A program made the position numbers and the translations under genes. DNA of 64,000 nucleotides from Dipteronia dyeriana (Eukaryota; Streptophyta; Magnoliopsida; Sapindales; Sapindaceae): positions 66,761,253-66,825,252 of the forward strand of contig CM065297.1 of assembly GCA_032871835.1 (NCBI GenBank), written 5' to 3'. The notes beneath the pieces were generated by a model that had not been told where the DNA came from, ran no database searches, and saw only the letters and a program-made list of their open reading frames with translations. Position 1 is the stretch's first letter. The number at the start of each line of letters is the position of its first letter. Positions 1 to 11,969 of the stretch are shown in pieces.

Positions 1-199
1 CGAATACAAAACATTCTTTTTTTCTTTTCTTCTTTGCCGAATTTCACTGCGCCAATCTTTAGAGTTGGATGAATTTATTGTTCTTTTCACTTAAAAATCC
101 TCTTTGGCCGAAATTTACTCTTGCAAATTATGCTTTGCCGAAATTCTCTTTTTTTTTTTCTGAATCAATAGCCTGGCCGAATTCAACTATATATATATG

Positions 200-243
<44 letters not shown>

Positions 244-1856
244 CTGAATTCTACATGTATTTTGCTTAGGAGACTTTATCCATTCATAAGAAGGATTTAC
301 TTGATGGGCAAGAATCCTATCCTTAGGGGGATTTATTTGGTGACCAAGAATAAGAATCATTTTACAAAAAAGAATTCTTTCCTATACCAGGACTCCTAAT
401 CGAACTCAAATAGTTTATTAGTGACCATATTAAAGACTTCCTAATTTGACTAGATAAATACTTCCTTTTATTTATCTACTTATTAAATATAGTCTCTAAT
501 ATTAATTATACTACCAACAATAGTATAATATTCAGAGACCTTCTCCTACTAGAAAATAGATTTTGAATTTTAATTAAATGATTAATTATTACCAAATTAA
601 TTAATTTCCATTTAATTAAATAATAAAATAAAAAAACAATATAATAAGATATTTTAAATAGCCTTGCCGCCCAACACCTTATATGGGTCATTATATTATT
701 TTTTCTATTTTAATAAATCCATTGGACCTTATTAAAAAATCAACAAGTGAACTAGACTCATTCTTACAAAAAGAAACAAGTCCACATGCATCGATACAAT
801 TCTTAATGGACATATAAATTGGTCCGGTAGAATATATCAAGTGATCCATGCAAGTTTGTGTGAATTGGGGATCTTGGCGGGCTATCTAAATTTAATCTCC
901 AATAGACAAAACCAATAAATGATTCACTTAGGTTCGATCTATTAATTTTAGTTCATTCAACTAAAGAACTAAAATTGAACTCTTAAATAAAGATAGAATA
1001 AGTTAATATTGATCATTCATAGCCTAGACATTCTTAATGGAGAAAGTGTATCCTCATGAAGAATATCAGTAATCGCCAAGAGCTCACAGACCGCATATAG
1101 CTCTCCAAGTTACCATATTTACTCCTATGACCACATTTTGAACTTGGTTATTTTTACTTATCCAGAAGCCAAGTTTCAATAGACACTAATGAAAACTTAA
1201 CGTTAAGGTTTAATAACCAATACCTCAAAATATCCATATGATGGTATTTTACTCACATTTAATAAATGGAGCCACGATGTCCATTTATGTAAATGAAGTC
1301 CTCTATCAATTACCAAATGAATACCACCAAACTATCGAGGATAGACTGTGCTATATAATCGTATTCATTGAGTCCATAATTTATCTTAGGATTGAGATAG
1401 ACTTTTCGATCGTCCTTAAGTGAAAAGTTTTATCTATTGACGGTTGTGGAAAAATTAATTATGTGTGATGCTATTCAATGCACCTAGTGCAATAGATTCT
1501 TTTGCCCAAAGACACCACACTTTGATGATTTTAGACTCATCATAACTCATTTGATCCCAATCAAATGCTAACAAAAGAATCTACAACTTTGACAAGATAA
1601 AGACACCCAACCTTTATCTTAAGTTGTGAATATTATTCAAGACTAACTAAAGAATTGTGTCTACCTCATACATATCCAGATGCATGAACAATTCTTTTTT
1701 CTCATAGTCTTTTGATCTTATGATTATTTACTATTGACAATTATAATAATTAAACTATAAATGCTATAAGATTTGTTAAACTAGAAATCACTTTACTAAT
1801 ATGAAAAGATTGTCAAATAGATTATTATACTCTTGATATCGAGCATAATCCCAACA
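1..1856 (-). repeat. 3' LTR of element A (truncated by window start)
   Basis: Matches the LTR at 30731-33063 in the same orientation. Window position 1 corresponds to about 31112, so roughly 380 bp of the outer end lies off-window. On the minus strand it starts TGTTGGGATTATGC at 1856. Sampled stretches differ by around 10% from the right-hand LTR, suggesting an old insertion. The small frames inside it (for example 1238-1423) recur in LTRs A and B at the same relative place and look like LTR sequence rather than genes. Confidence 0.88.
188..239. repeat. TA-dinucleotide microsatellite inside LTR A
   Basis: An almost pure alternating TA tract. The partner LTR has an expanded TA tract at the same relative place (about 31315-31416), so the repeat was present before the LTRs diverged and has since changed length. 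Confidence 0.9.
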
Positions 1857-1872
1857 TTATCCCACTTTCTCT
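1857..1872 (-). other. Polypurine tract of element A
   Basis: Read on the minus strand this is AGAGAAAGTGGGATAA, directly abutting the LTR start TGTTGGG. That position and composition fit the plus-strand primer of a Copia element. Confidence 0.7.
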
Positions 1873-2733
1873 ATAGCAAATATGTCATATCTCTCATCTT
1901 AAGGTTCTCTAGATGCCCATCAAAACTCTTTTGTAGAAGAGTCTTTTGTAAAGGGATCCGCTAGATTATCTGCTGACACGAGCTTGGTAATCGTCACGTC
2001 ACCTCTATGCACAATTTCCCTCAGAATTTGATACTTTTTTTCAATGTGTTTCCCTCTCTTATGACTTCTTAGTTCTTTTGAATTAGCCACTGTTCCACTT
2101 TTGTCATAATAGATAGTGATCTGCTTATTCGTATCAGGAACCACTTCCAAGTCAATAAAGAATTAGCGGAGCCAGACAACCTCTTTAGCAGCCTTGCATG
2201 CAACAATATATTTGGCTTCCATAATGGAATCAACAATACAAGATTGCTTGATACTCCTCCATATGGCTGCCCCTCCTCCAATAGTAAACACAGATCCTGA
2301 TGTTGATCTCATAGAGTCAGAATTTGACTGAAAATAAGAATCTGTATACCCAACAAGAATTAAATCCCCTCTAGAGTATACAAGCATATAATCTCTTGTT
2401 CTCCTGAGATACTTGAAAATATGCTTGATTGTCGTCCAGTGATCTGGACCAGGTTTCGATTGAAACCTGCTAACTATGCCCATATCAAAACAAATATCTT
2501 GTCTACCACAGAGCATTTCATACATGAGACTTCCAACTACCGATGCATATGGAACCCTACTCATGAATTGCTCTTCATGCTCAATCTTAGGAACTTATTC
2601 CTTAGAAAGTTTGATTCCATGTCTGAAAGGTAACCTACCTTTCTTGGAATCTTGCATGGAAAACATAGACAAGATTTTATCTATGTATGAAGCTTGAGAT
2701 AATGCAATTGTTCTATTCTTTCTATCCCTTATT
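1871..2733 (-). pseudogene. Element A: RT C-terminus and RNase H, broken
   Basis: Copia RNase H remnant. Visible landmarks on the minus strand are the RT tail (frame beginning MSRVPYASVVGSLMY near 2564), a degraded RNase H core (GYTDSYFQSNSDS where Copia proteins usually read SDSDF), MEAKYIVA (the catalytic Glu region), YYDKSGTVANS (the usual Asp-Asn is replaced by Asp-Lys) and the C-terminal ADPFTK motif. A frameshift lies between the frames at about 2163 and 2150, and another near 1925. The reading ends next to the polypurine tract. The upstream part of RT continues at 26449 on the other side of element S. Confidence 0.85.
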
Positions 2734-4751
2734 GTTAGGTTCTAGATTTGTGCTTGCTTGATTCCATAACAAAACTTCATTTCTTTGTAATGCTTAGTTG
2801 CTTAAGTGGTTTGTGATGATAACAACTTCAAGGAAGAAAAGCAACTTCTCATGATGCAAAGTTCGTCTTCAAGAGGATTAGTACTATTCTTGGATGCTAA
2901 GGTATCGAGATTCTTCTTCCTCTTGCAAGGCGTAAGCGCACACACACAATTCATACATTTGTGTCCCTGCATCATAGTGCATCATTTGGTATAACATATT
3001 CACACACTTGAAGTTGAATGCGTATGCATTTGGTATAAAAGTAACATGTTTTGGAAAATACATGATTGGAGACTATCTCTATGTAGTTTGCATTCTTATG
3101 TGAAATGTATTTGTTTGTTTATATGTTTGTATAACATGGATCTTGAAATTGGTTTTAGTCTTAGATTGTTCATGATTGAGTTCCTGTCATTTTAGTTACT
3201 CATACTATTGATTTCGAGTTCTAAATCAAAAGATACTACACTTTCAACTCATGTTGCATACATTGTCTTCGTCTTCATATATCGAGTTGAATTATTATTT
3301 TTTGGGTTGAGTATCTTATATTTCCATGTCCATGAGGGATTCCCGGTTTGTAATCTTCAAAAGGATTTGAATTCAGAGTTCGGAGGTGAAAGAACAGTCA
3401 AAGAACACGAGAGGAGCGCAAGGGAAGAGGTGCGATGGCATAAGCCATCACTTGGCACCATCCCGAGATGGCACGTGGCCATCTCGGCCCCAAAGTTCCT
3501 CTCTCTTTAAAACCTCTCATTCCCTCTCATTCATTAACAAGTAGAGAAAAACGAATTTGAAGAACAACTGCAGAATTTTTCTCTCAACATTTTGATTTTT
3601 GTTTTTGTGATAACTTCTTCATTTCTACTCCGAATCACTTGATTCAAAAATCTATTTCCAGTGTCTTGAATAGTACTACAAATCCCAAGCATTTCCAGAA
3701 CCAAAGGACATCTAGATTTTTCATTGTGATCAGATCTTTAGTTCGTGATTTTCATCCTTGTTGGTAAAATCATCTTCATCTTAGTTTTCTTCTTAGATCT
3801 TCTTATTGATTGATGCATTTTGTTTAAGAAGCATGACTAAGATGATTTTGATATCATTTTGTGGTTTGTTGATTTGATTTTTAAGTTTAGCTAGATTTGT
3901 GATAAGTTGATTGATTTGTGCTAAACTTGATAAACATGAAATTGTTTCTAGAAATCTTTTGTTCTTATGCTTGATTGACTATTTCTAGATTTAATTTCAT
4001 TTTCTAAGAACTAGGTCTACATCAATTGGTATATTCATTTCATTGATTTGGTTCTTAATTGATAACATGCTTAGGTTACCTAGATACATTTGTGATTGTT
4101 CTTTGAAAGCATAATCTAGCTATCTAGTTGAATGTCCATAGAATTTGTTGATCATCATTTTCTATGTTGAGTGCTTGTTTGCGTTTTGCAGTCATGATCA
4201 CTTAGATGCCTTGTGAAGAGGTTGAAAGTCTCATATCTTAGAGTGATTCTTAGATTTGAGCAATCAGAAGTCCTAGCTAGAGTTGGGAGGACTTGGATAG
4301 CTAAGAAAGTGGAAGTCTCGACAAGAGGTGAGTCTTGACTAGAGTCGGAAGGACTCGGATAGTTGAGCAAGAAGTCTTGCCTAGGGTTAGGAGGATCCGG
4401 ATAGGTGAGCAAGGAATATTCCTAGAACAGGAGGTCTTGGATATGAAGTCGGCTTAGTAGATCACTAGGTTCAAGGATAGAGTAAGAGTGATAGCTTGGA
4501 GAGCATGTGTTGATTGCTTGAGTGTGTTACTCTTATTTGAAATAATGGATTTGCTTTTGCCGATGGTTGTGGTATCAACCTGTGGATATTTCCTGTTCGG
4601 AGGTTTACCACATAAATATTGTGTGTCATTGTTTGCGATTTTAATTAAGCATTGTTAAAATTGCATTGTTTTAAAAGAAAACAAAAAATTGGAGCATATA
4701 CCTATTCACCCCCTAGGTATATTTACACTATAAAGATAAAGCGAAATTTCA
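2734..4751 (+). repeat. 5' LTR of element S
   Basis: 2,018 bp, TG...CA termini. It matches 24326-26443 throughout. In the first 260 bp I counted 15 substitutions plus one 4-bp indel (about 6%). The body contains a palindromic hotspot around 3430-3490 and a TATA-like CTTTAAAAC at about 3504. A hand comparison also links it to the divergent Sirevirus-like LTRs E and G. Confidence 0.92.
3463..3487. promoter_or_regulatory. LTR palindrome with CACGTG core
   Basis: Nine-base perfect inverted arms (CCGAGATGG and CCATCTCGG) flank a CACGTGG centre. It lies about 20 bp before the TATA-like sequence. The 3' LTR keeps a mutated version near 25063-25085 plus an additional inverted copy just downstream. 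Palindromic U3 motifs are a known Sirevirus LTR trait. A regulatory role is inference. Confidence 0.55.
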
Positions 4752-4753
4752 AT

Positions 4754-4765
4754 TGGTATCAGAGC
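4754..4765 (+). other. Primer binding site of element S (tRNA-iMet)
   Basis: TGGTATCAGAGC begins two bases after the 5' LTR end. It is the standard complement of the 3' end of initiator methionine tRNA, used by most plant Copia elements. Confidence 0.95.
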
Positions 4766-4828
4766 AGGTTTCTAGACGCACTTAGACAGATCTTCTTTGT
4801 AGTGTTTGTTATCTTCTTTTGTTTCATC

Positions 4829-5506
4829 ATGATTAAAGAAATGTATTATTTTGTGGCTTCTCTTGTTGAAGGAGAGTCTATTGACTTAGATGATCAAAAG
4901 ATCAGAGATCTTATTCAAGAAAATGAAAAGATCTCTAAGATCAATAAGTCTCTCACTAAGAAGTTAAAATATCATGATTGTAGCTCAAAATTTGTTATTG
5001 ATCTTAATGACAAAATTCTTAATCTTAAGATAAAATTGATTGATAGCAATGATAGATTAAGTATTTTGAAGCATGAAATTGAGCAAAGAGATGAATCTCC
5101 TGATCATGCTAGGAGAATTGAAAATATGCTTCGAGCAAAACTTAATGAGCATGAGAATCAAGAGAAAGTGCTTAATGACAAACTTAATGAGGCTAAAGAG
5201 ATGATTAACAAGATGTTATCTAGCTCTCACAAAGTGAAAGCTCTCATTAAGGTTGGAAAGCCTTCAAGCGACAAAAGAGGTTTAGGATATGTTAATGAAA
5301 AATCAACTTCTTCATCTAACAAATCTACTTTTGTTAAAGCTTGTAGCAATTTAATTGTAGGTACACTCTCTAACGGTAAAGCCATGAATGCTACCGGAGG
5401 TGCCTCAACATCAACAATGAAGGTCAAGGAAAAGACTCAACAATGCCAAAGACAAGCTACGTCATCATCTAATACAAAAGGCAATGCATCTAGTGTTGCA
5501 TGCTAA
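4829..5506 (+). pseudogene. Element S: C-terminal part of gag (coiled coil), N-terminus lost
   Basis: An open frame whose N-terminal end lies inside the LTR; the first plausible start within the internal region is the ATG at 4829. The product is lysine- and glutamate-rich (IRDLIQENEKISKINKSL, then LNDKILNLKIKL) and predicted coiled coil. A Ser/Thr-rich tail follows. The N-terminal UBN2-type capsid domain normally encoded after the primer site is missing: only about 65 bp separate the primer site from this coiled-coil part. The element therefore has an internal gag deletion and could not form particles by itself. It ends in TAA just before the zinc-knuckle frame. Confidence 0.7.
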
Positions 5507-5518
5507 AGAGGTTAACAT

Positions 5519-5953
5519 GTGAGAAAGCAAAATGAGTTGAATGCTCAAGCAAATGGTAAAATTCTAAAATTCATACCTATTTGTCATTATTGCAACATGG
5601 TAGGACATATAAGACCTAGATGCTTTGAATACATTCGTAAATGTAGAATTGCCAATGATTTGCATGATATGTATTTGAATGGTCCTAGGAAATCATCCAT
5701 GTATGGATGTAGAATTAGACCTAAGAAGACCTTGGAAAAGCATGTTGAGAATAATTGTGTTAATGATTTGTTTGTTAAATCTTGTGTTGTGCCTCGTTCT
5801 ACTATGCATAAAAAAGTTGATAATGCTTTGTTTGATTTGTTTGAAAATGTGACTAATGGAGTCAATGTGCCTAAAAACAAGTCAAAGCATGTTAATAAAA
5901 GTAGGAATGAGAAACTTGTCAAGAAAGTTTGTGTCAAGAAAAACACAGCATAA
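5519..5953 (+). pseudogene. Element S: gag zinc knuckle and gag-protease linker
   Basis: A 144-residue frame. Residues about 23-36 form a CX2CX4HX4C zinc knuckle (CHYCNMVGHIRPRC), the nucleic-acid-binding motif of retroelement nucleocapsids. The rest is a basic, Asn/Lys-rich linker. In an intact element this would be continuous with the gag part upstream and protease downstream, so the stop at 5506 and the stop at about 5951 are disablements. Confidence 0.8.
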
Positions 5954-6129
5954 TGTTTGGTTGCACAATATGCTTTAAGAGCTAATTCATCCTATTGTTG
6001 GTACCTAGATAGCGGTTGCTCTAGGAATATGACCGGTAACAAGGAATTCTTTAAGATGGTGGATGGGTTACATTTGGTGATGGCACTAAAAAGCAAGTTC
6101 TAGGCAAGGGAACAATTTGTATCCCCGGA
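5954..6129 (+). pseudogene. Element S: protease remnant
   Basis: Translating from 5954 gives WYLDSGCSRNMTG at about 6000-6040, the Copia aspartic protease active site with the catalytic Asp in DSG. A frameshift follows near 6068, after which the frame continues into integrase at 6130. This domain is absent from the second pol copy, which begins only in the next segment. Confidence 0.78.
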
Positions 6130-7073
6130 TTGCCTAAACTTCGTGACACCTTGTATGTAGATGGACTACAAGCTAATCTAATAAGCATCATTCACTTGTG
6201 TGAAATTTTTAAAGAAGTTAGCTTTAACAAGGATGTGTGCACAATAATCGATAAAAAGGGCAAATCTATTTTGAAAGTCAAAAGGTCTTCGGACAATTGC
6301 TATTGTTTAGAGGTTGATCCACTAACATTTAATATGGCACATGAGTGCAACAAGCTTGAATTATGGTATGAAAGATTGGGCCACATGAATTATAAAGATT
6401 TAAAGAAGCTTGAGAAATATAACATTGTTAGAGGTCTTCCTAGTCTTGGTAAAAAGCTTGATGGGGTTTGTGAACCATGTCAATTAGGTAAACGAATCAA
6501 AGTGTCTCATAAAAAGAACACGAATTTCGCTACCAAGAAGCCCTTAGAACCTGTACATATGGACCTAATGGGACCAATCCAAACCGAAAGCATAAATGGT
6601 AAAAAATATATTTTTGTATGTGTTGATGATTTTTCTCGATTTGCTCGGGTATATTTTCTTAGAGACAAGACCGAAACTTTTGGTTACTTTAAGAAGTTTT
6701 GTAATCAAGTTCAAAATGAAAAAGGTATTGGGATCAAGAAAATATGTTGCATTAGGAGTGATCATGGGAGTGAATTTGAAAATGCTAGATTTAGTGAGTT
6801 TTGTGATGATTATGGGATTTAACATGAGTTCTCGGCTCCTAGAACTCCTCAACAAAATGGTGTTGTTAAGAGGAAGAACCGTGTCTTGCGAGAGATGGCT
6901 AGGGGTCATGCTCAATAGCAAGAAACTTCCTAGAAATCTTTAGGCCGAAGCGGTTAATACCTCATGCTATGTCACTAATAGAGTTTTTAGAAGGTCCGAC
7001 ACAAAACAAACCTTCTATGAACTTTGGAAGGGCAAGAAGCCCAATGTGAGTTACTTCCACATTTTTTGGGAGA
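6130..7073 (+). pseudogene. Element S: integrase, first copy
   Basis: Copia integrase. The zinc-binding region spans about 6355-6490 (LGHMNYKDL...CEPCQLGK), but its first His reads Tyr here (LWYERLGH); the second copy keeps His. The core has Asp in HMDLMGP and Asp in RSDHGSEFEN. The third catalytic residue, normally Glu in the QNGVxE motif, is Lys (QNGVVK). A stop sits at 6820-6822. Further on are a frameshift around 6900 and a TAG where Trp is expected in the LPRNLxAEA motif near 6942, then another frameshift around 7060. It is inactive several times over. Confidence 0.85.
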
Positions 7074-8365
7074 GTGTGTTTTATTTTAAATGATAGAGAT
7101 CATTTAGGAAAGTTTAATGCTAAAAGTGATATTGATCTCTTTCTTGGGTATGCTAATAATAGTCGTGCATATAGAGTGTTCAATTTGAAAACTAAGACTA
7201 TTATGGAGTCTATTAATGTGAAAATAGATGATCTTAGCATGCTTGATTTGTGTGATAATAACGGTGTCAATGAACCTAAAGAACATTTGTTGAATGACAC
7301 TAAAGTACCTATTGATGTGACTAGTTATTATGAAAGTGAGTCTAGTCATAATGATGATAATGGTAGTGTTGTTAGAGAAGAGAGTCAAGAGTCTGAAAAT
7401 GGTTTGAATGATAACCAACAAGATGTTGAAAATTCTAATTCTAGACTTAGGAACAAGCATTACCAACAAGACATCATAGGTTATTTGAATGAAGGGGTTA
7501 GAACTAGAAGGCAACTAGCCAACCAAATTTCATATGCTTGCTACACTTCTCAAATTGAGCCCAAAAATATTAATGAAGCAATTATTGATAAATAATGGGT
7601 TAATTCCATGCAAGAATAACTAAATCAATTTGAGAGGAATGAAGTATGGTCCTTAGTTCCTTGACCAAAAGATGTCAATGTGATTGGTACAAAATGGGTG
7701 TTTAGGAATAAGACCGATGAGTGTGGCAAGATAGTGAGAAATAAAGCAAGACTAGTGGCTCAAGGATACACTCAAGTTGAGGGTGTAGACTTTGATGAGA
7801 CTTTTGCACCCGTTGCACGTCTTGAGTCCATTAGACTTTTGTTATCCACTGCATGTCTTAAAAAATTCAAATTGTTTCAAATGGATGTCAAAAGTGCTAT
7901 TCTCAATGGATATCTTCAAGAAGAAGTGTATGTTGAACAACCTAAGGGTTTGTAAACCCACACTCTCCTAATCATGTGTTTAAGTTGAAAAAGGCTCTTT
8001 ATGGCCTTAAGCAAGCTCCTAGAGCTTGGTATGATAGGTTGACTCAATATCTTATTGACAACCAATATAAGAGAGGTAGTATTGATAGAACTTTATTTTT
8101 CAAGCATTATAACAATGACATTTTTGTTGTACAAATATATGTTGATGACATTGTGTTTGGGTCAACATGTAAAACCAAGGTTGCTGATTTTGTGAATGTT
8201 ATGTCAAGAGAATTTGAAATTAGTATGGTAGGTGAACTCAATTACTTTCTTGGAATGCAAGTGAAACAATCTAGCAATGGTATCATGTTGTCTCAATCTA
8301 AATATGCTAGAAAACTTGTTAAGAAATTTGTCCTGAAAATGGAAAAGAATTTGAAACACCTATGA
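7074..8365 (+). pseudogene. Element S: reverse transcriptase, first copy
   Basis: Linker plus Copia RT. A 173-residue frame (7074-7595) covers the variable acidic linker ending in the RRQLANQ region. RT begins with GTKWVFRNK at about 7684, followed by LVAQGYTQ and [11 protein letters not shown] (first catalytic Asp). A stop at 7953-7955 and a frameshift separate this from KKALYGLKQAPRAWYDR (7980 on) and the catalytic IYVDDIVFG box near 8140, which is intact here. A one-base loss near 8330 relative to the second copy shifts the frame again. Confidence 0.87.
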
Positions 8366-9081
8366 GTACTACTTTAAAACTTGACAAAGATGAAAAAGGA
8401 AAAAATGTTGATCAAAGTCTCTATAGGAGCATGATAGGGAGCCTTCTCTACCTAACGGCTAGTAGGCCAGATATTTGTTTTAGTGTTGGTTTGTGTGCTA
8501 GGTTTCAAGCTAATCCAAAATAATCTCACTTGAAAGCCGTTAAAAGAATAATTAGATATATAAAAGGAACACATAATCTTGGTTTATTCTATTCATTTGA
8601 TACTAATGATATTCTTGTTGGCTATAGTGATGCGGATTGGGCAAGAAACATTGATGATCGTAAAAGCACATCGAGCGGTTGCTTTTACTTGGGGAATAAT
8701 TTGGTTGTTTGGCTAAGCAATAAGCAAAATTCTGCCTCCATTTCTTCATCCGAAGCCGAGTATATTGCTGCCGAAAGTGCTTGCACACAACTTCTCTGGA
8801 TGAAACAAATTCTTAACGATTATGAGATTGATCAAGGTAAAATGACTCTCTATTGTGATAATATGAGTGCCATTAACATCTCTAAAAATCCGGTTCAACA
8901 CTCACACACAAAGCATATAGACATTAGGCATCATTTCATTAGAGAACTTGTTGAACAATCAATAGTAACTCTTGAACATATTCCTACTAAAAATCAACTT
9001 GCGGACTTGTTCACAAAGCCCTTGGACAAAGAGAGATTTTTATCTCTTAGAAGATCCATTGACATGATTTGTGTTGATTAA
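8366..9081 (+). pseudogene. Element S: RNase H, first copy
   Basis: Continues from RT (DQSLYRSMIGSLLYLTAS) through a stop at 8521-8523 shared with copy two, then a 183-residue open frame. RNase H landmarks are GYSDADWAR, SSSEAEY and LYCDNMSA, giving Asp, Glu and Asp as expected, then HIDIRHHFIRE and the C-terminal QLADLFTKPLD. It ends at TAA 9079-9081. This is the least damaged catalytic domain of S. Confidence 0.88.
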
Positions 9082-10092
9082 TGCTTGTGTGTGGCTATGA
9101 GTGGCTTGATAAGCAAAACTATATTTTATATCTATTTCTTTGAGAGCTACTCATGTGGGAAGTAATGATCTTGATAAAAAAGCTTTTATTGCTTCTAGAT
9201 CATGCACTTAAGTCTTTGTAAATCTTGTTTTTTAAAAAAGTGCACAAATGCTTCTATATATGTCTAAGTTTGAGTAATTGAGTTTGAAAGCATGTAGATT
9301 ATGGATGCATCTTGAAGTTCATTGTCTAGTACATGATAGATGACTTATGGTTAGTATCCATTTTGCTTCGGCATCTACATAGAACTCAACGAATACCATC
9401 ATGGAAAAGGCTACACACATTGGTTGTGAAGCTGCCCAATGTAGGAAAGGGCTACACCATTGTGATGAGTGAAAGCCATCATGAAGAATATATGTTTATG
9501 TAAGAAAAATCAAAGAAGTGTTATAAAAGAATCATTTAAAAAAAATCTTTGATATAAAGCCTAAAAAGAAATGGATGAAGGCTTAAAATGGAGTATAGTT
9601 GAAAATTGTGATTGCTCGGGTTGAAAACAGAAATTGAATGACGAGCCTCATGCACAGACACGCTCATATGTTGAAATATATTCTCTTAAAAAAAAAATCC
9701 GGATGATAATCGGTTTGACCTTGATTGGAAAAGCTTTAGATGGATAGGTGTTGAAGTGGTTTGCATGTTAATATCACAATCACTCATTTTATATATGCTA
9801 GAAGCATTTTCACACACACACATTTTTGCTTAATGTGCTTGACTCATTAGCAATGAGAGATTATTTTTGAGAGAATAATGAAAAACTATGATTCTCTTAT
9901 TAATTTTGAAAAATAATGGTTTACTATCTTTTATCGATTGAAATGTGTGATTGTGTGATTGTGTGAGTCCCTTGAGAACAAGTTTAATTGCTTTTTAATA
10001 TGTGGAGCATATGTTAAGGGGGAGCTTAGTTTGTTAAACTAAGTTCTCTATACAACTTGTTTGCTCACTATCTCATGATTTCATTATGCATC
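9082..10092 (+). other. Element S: post-pol region, first copy
   Basis: AT-rich, with no sizeable open frame. It contains a repeated theme: a TTTGCATGTTAATATC-like stretch, a CACACACA run, a TGTGTGAGT stretch, then a polypurine motif (TTAAGGGGGAG at about 10014). A related unit recurs directly downstream in the inserted block, ending in GGGGGAGC at about 10387. It matches 22979-23983 of the second copy. No gene is visible. Confidence 0.75.
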
Positions 10093-10435
10093 CCTTTTAT
10101 GGAAAAACTTATTATGAATAGATGTTGATAGGGTTTGCATATTGAATATCGTATTACTTCTTTTAATATACTTGAAGAAAAATTGACACACACATTTTTT
10201 TTATAAGTATGTTGATATTATTGCAATTTTAGAAGAATAATGAGAGAGATTGAAAATCTTAGTGTATCTCTCATGGCATGTGAAGCTTATTTTGTTGAGT
10301 TTCTTTAAAATTGCTTAAGTGTATGATTGTGTGAGTTTCTTTGTGAACGCATTATGCTATCTTGATCTTAGTTATATTATTTATCACGGGGGAGCATTGT
10401 ATGCTAAACGTTTTTCTCATTTTTGATATGTTCAC

Positions 10436-11800
10436 ATGTTTCAAGTAGATTTTTTTGTTGGCATATACTTGGATGATATGATGAATCATAAATATGCTAT
10501 TTTATATTTCTTTATTTGCATGATGATTCTTTGTATTACAACATGTCTATATTTTTTTGTGACTAACGTGCTTTGGTTGTTTCCACTCATGTTTGTTTTT
10601 GTTTTTAGTATTTCTTTACACAAAGTCATGGGGATCACTAAGATTACCGAAGGTGTAAACTCATCCAAACCCATAGTAAAGACCGAGTCTTCTTCTAAGG
10701 GATCCAAGTCCTCCGAGGTGAATCCTTTAGAAGTTATGGGAACTAAGAAGTTATGTCAAGAAAGAGGAATTGACTTGAGTAAGTGTGTAGGATCCTATAT
10801 CCATCAAATCTTAATTGATAGAAATTAGGGCTCTTGGGTTAGCATGCTTGGTATTGTGAATGATAGTATTGTTAGGGAATTCTATCATGTGTACAAGAAA
10901 ATTGCAACCTATTTAGATGCCATGATGGATGTTAGGGGTGTAATTCTTATAGTAAACTCGGAGAACATTAATAAGTTCCTTCGGTTGCCCAATAATATTG
11001 AGATAGATTTTCTTGATGTGGATTTAGTAGAAAATCCTAATATTATGTGTCAAACACTTTGTGATGACATTACCTTTGAGAGGAGGAATCGATCATACAT
11101 TAATCAAGGTGAGTTGACTAAGGTAAGTGCCTTTAGGTATCTTTTTACATGCACTAATCTTGTAGGATCTTCTAATACTACGGAGTTGAATAAGGAATAG
11201 GTCAAGATTGTGCATGCCTTAGTGACTAATCGACCCATAAACCTTGGAGAGATTCTCATGTCTTATATAGATAGTGCGGCTTTGTTAACTAGGTTGGAAA
11301 AAAAATTAGCACTACTGAGGTTTATCACTCAATTGTGCTTGGCTCGTGGTGTGAAAACACAAGGGGGGAGATGTGCTTTTACCTCCCTTGGAAAGTTTTA
11401 GTGATAAGCGTGTGACTTTTATGTCATACAAGAATGAAGGAAAGGCTTGTGATACATTTGGACTCTTTAGTGGATCTCAAGATACAAGCCATGTGATTAG
11501 CACAAGTTGTCTTCTAGAATGGGTGACTCAATTGAAGGAAGAGGTTGAGAAGTCAAACTTGAAGATTGAAGAACTTAACGCAAAGGTAGCTCAACAAGAT
11601 GCAAGAATCAAAGAGTTGAAGTACATTGCTACAAGCAATATACCATCTCTAAAGCAATTTGTGAGACCTGCCAATTGCTCAAAGTTCTTGATGAAACATG
11701 TGAACGAAGAGGTACATTTATTCTCTTGTCCTTTTTTGCTTCAATTCATGTCAAAATGGGGGAGAAATTGGAGAAATTAGATGTGCTAGTTTACTTAGTT
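10436..11800 (+). pseudogene. Sirevirus env-like ORF, copy 1
   Basis: Frames 10436-10828, 10844-11200, 11210-11401 and 11373-11780 form one degenerate gene. In order they encode a hydrophobic segment of about 40 residues (ILYFFICMMILCITTC...), a domain resembling the 'putative plant transposon protein' family (REFYHVYKK, then VRGVILIVNSENINKFLRLP) and a C-terminal coiled coil (QLKEEVEKSNLKIEEL). Stops occur at 10826-10828 (the other copy reads Trp) and 11198-11200 (shared). Polypurine-like GGGGGAGAAAT follows at about 11759. The function of such ORFs in Sireviruses is unknown; an envelope-like role is only a proposal. Confidence 0.65.
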
Positions 11801-11969
11801 TCTTTCAATCTTATATATGTATTTGGGGAGATTTTTGCGTTTATTCTCTCATTTTGTTTGTTTCATTTTAGTTTTATGTGGAAACTTGAACTTTTATGGC
11901 ATGTAATATTGTCATACTGTTATAAAAAAAATTCAGATTTGTATTTTACAAATATCTCATATAAATAAA

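Noticed and set aside
69..269. 66-residue frame rich in Tyr-Ile
   Set aside because: Produced by the TA microsatellite within LTR A.
4754..4765. TGGTATCAGAGC stretches as tRNA gene parts
   Set aside because: They are retrotransposon primer sites next to LTR ends; no cloverleaf is present around them.
11310..11320. CACTACTGAGG as a possible left terminus of the CACTA element
   Set aside because: It lies inside the env-like coding region, lacks the CACTACAAG consensus, and has no subterminal repeats next to it.
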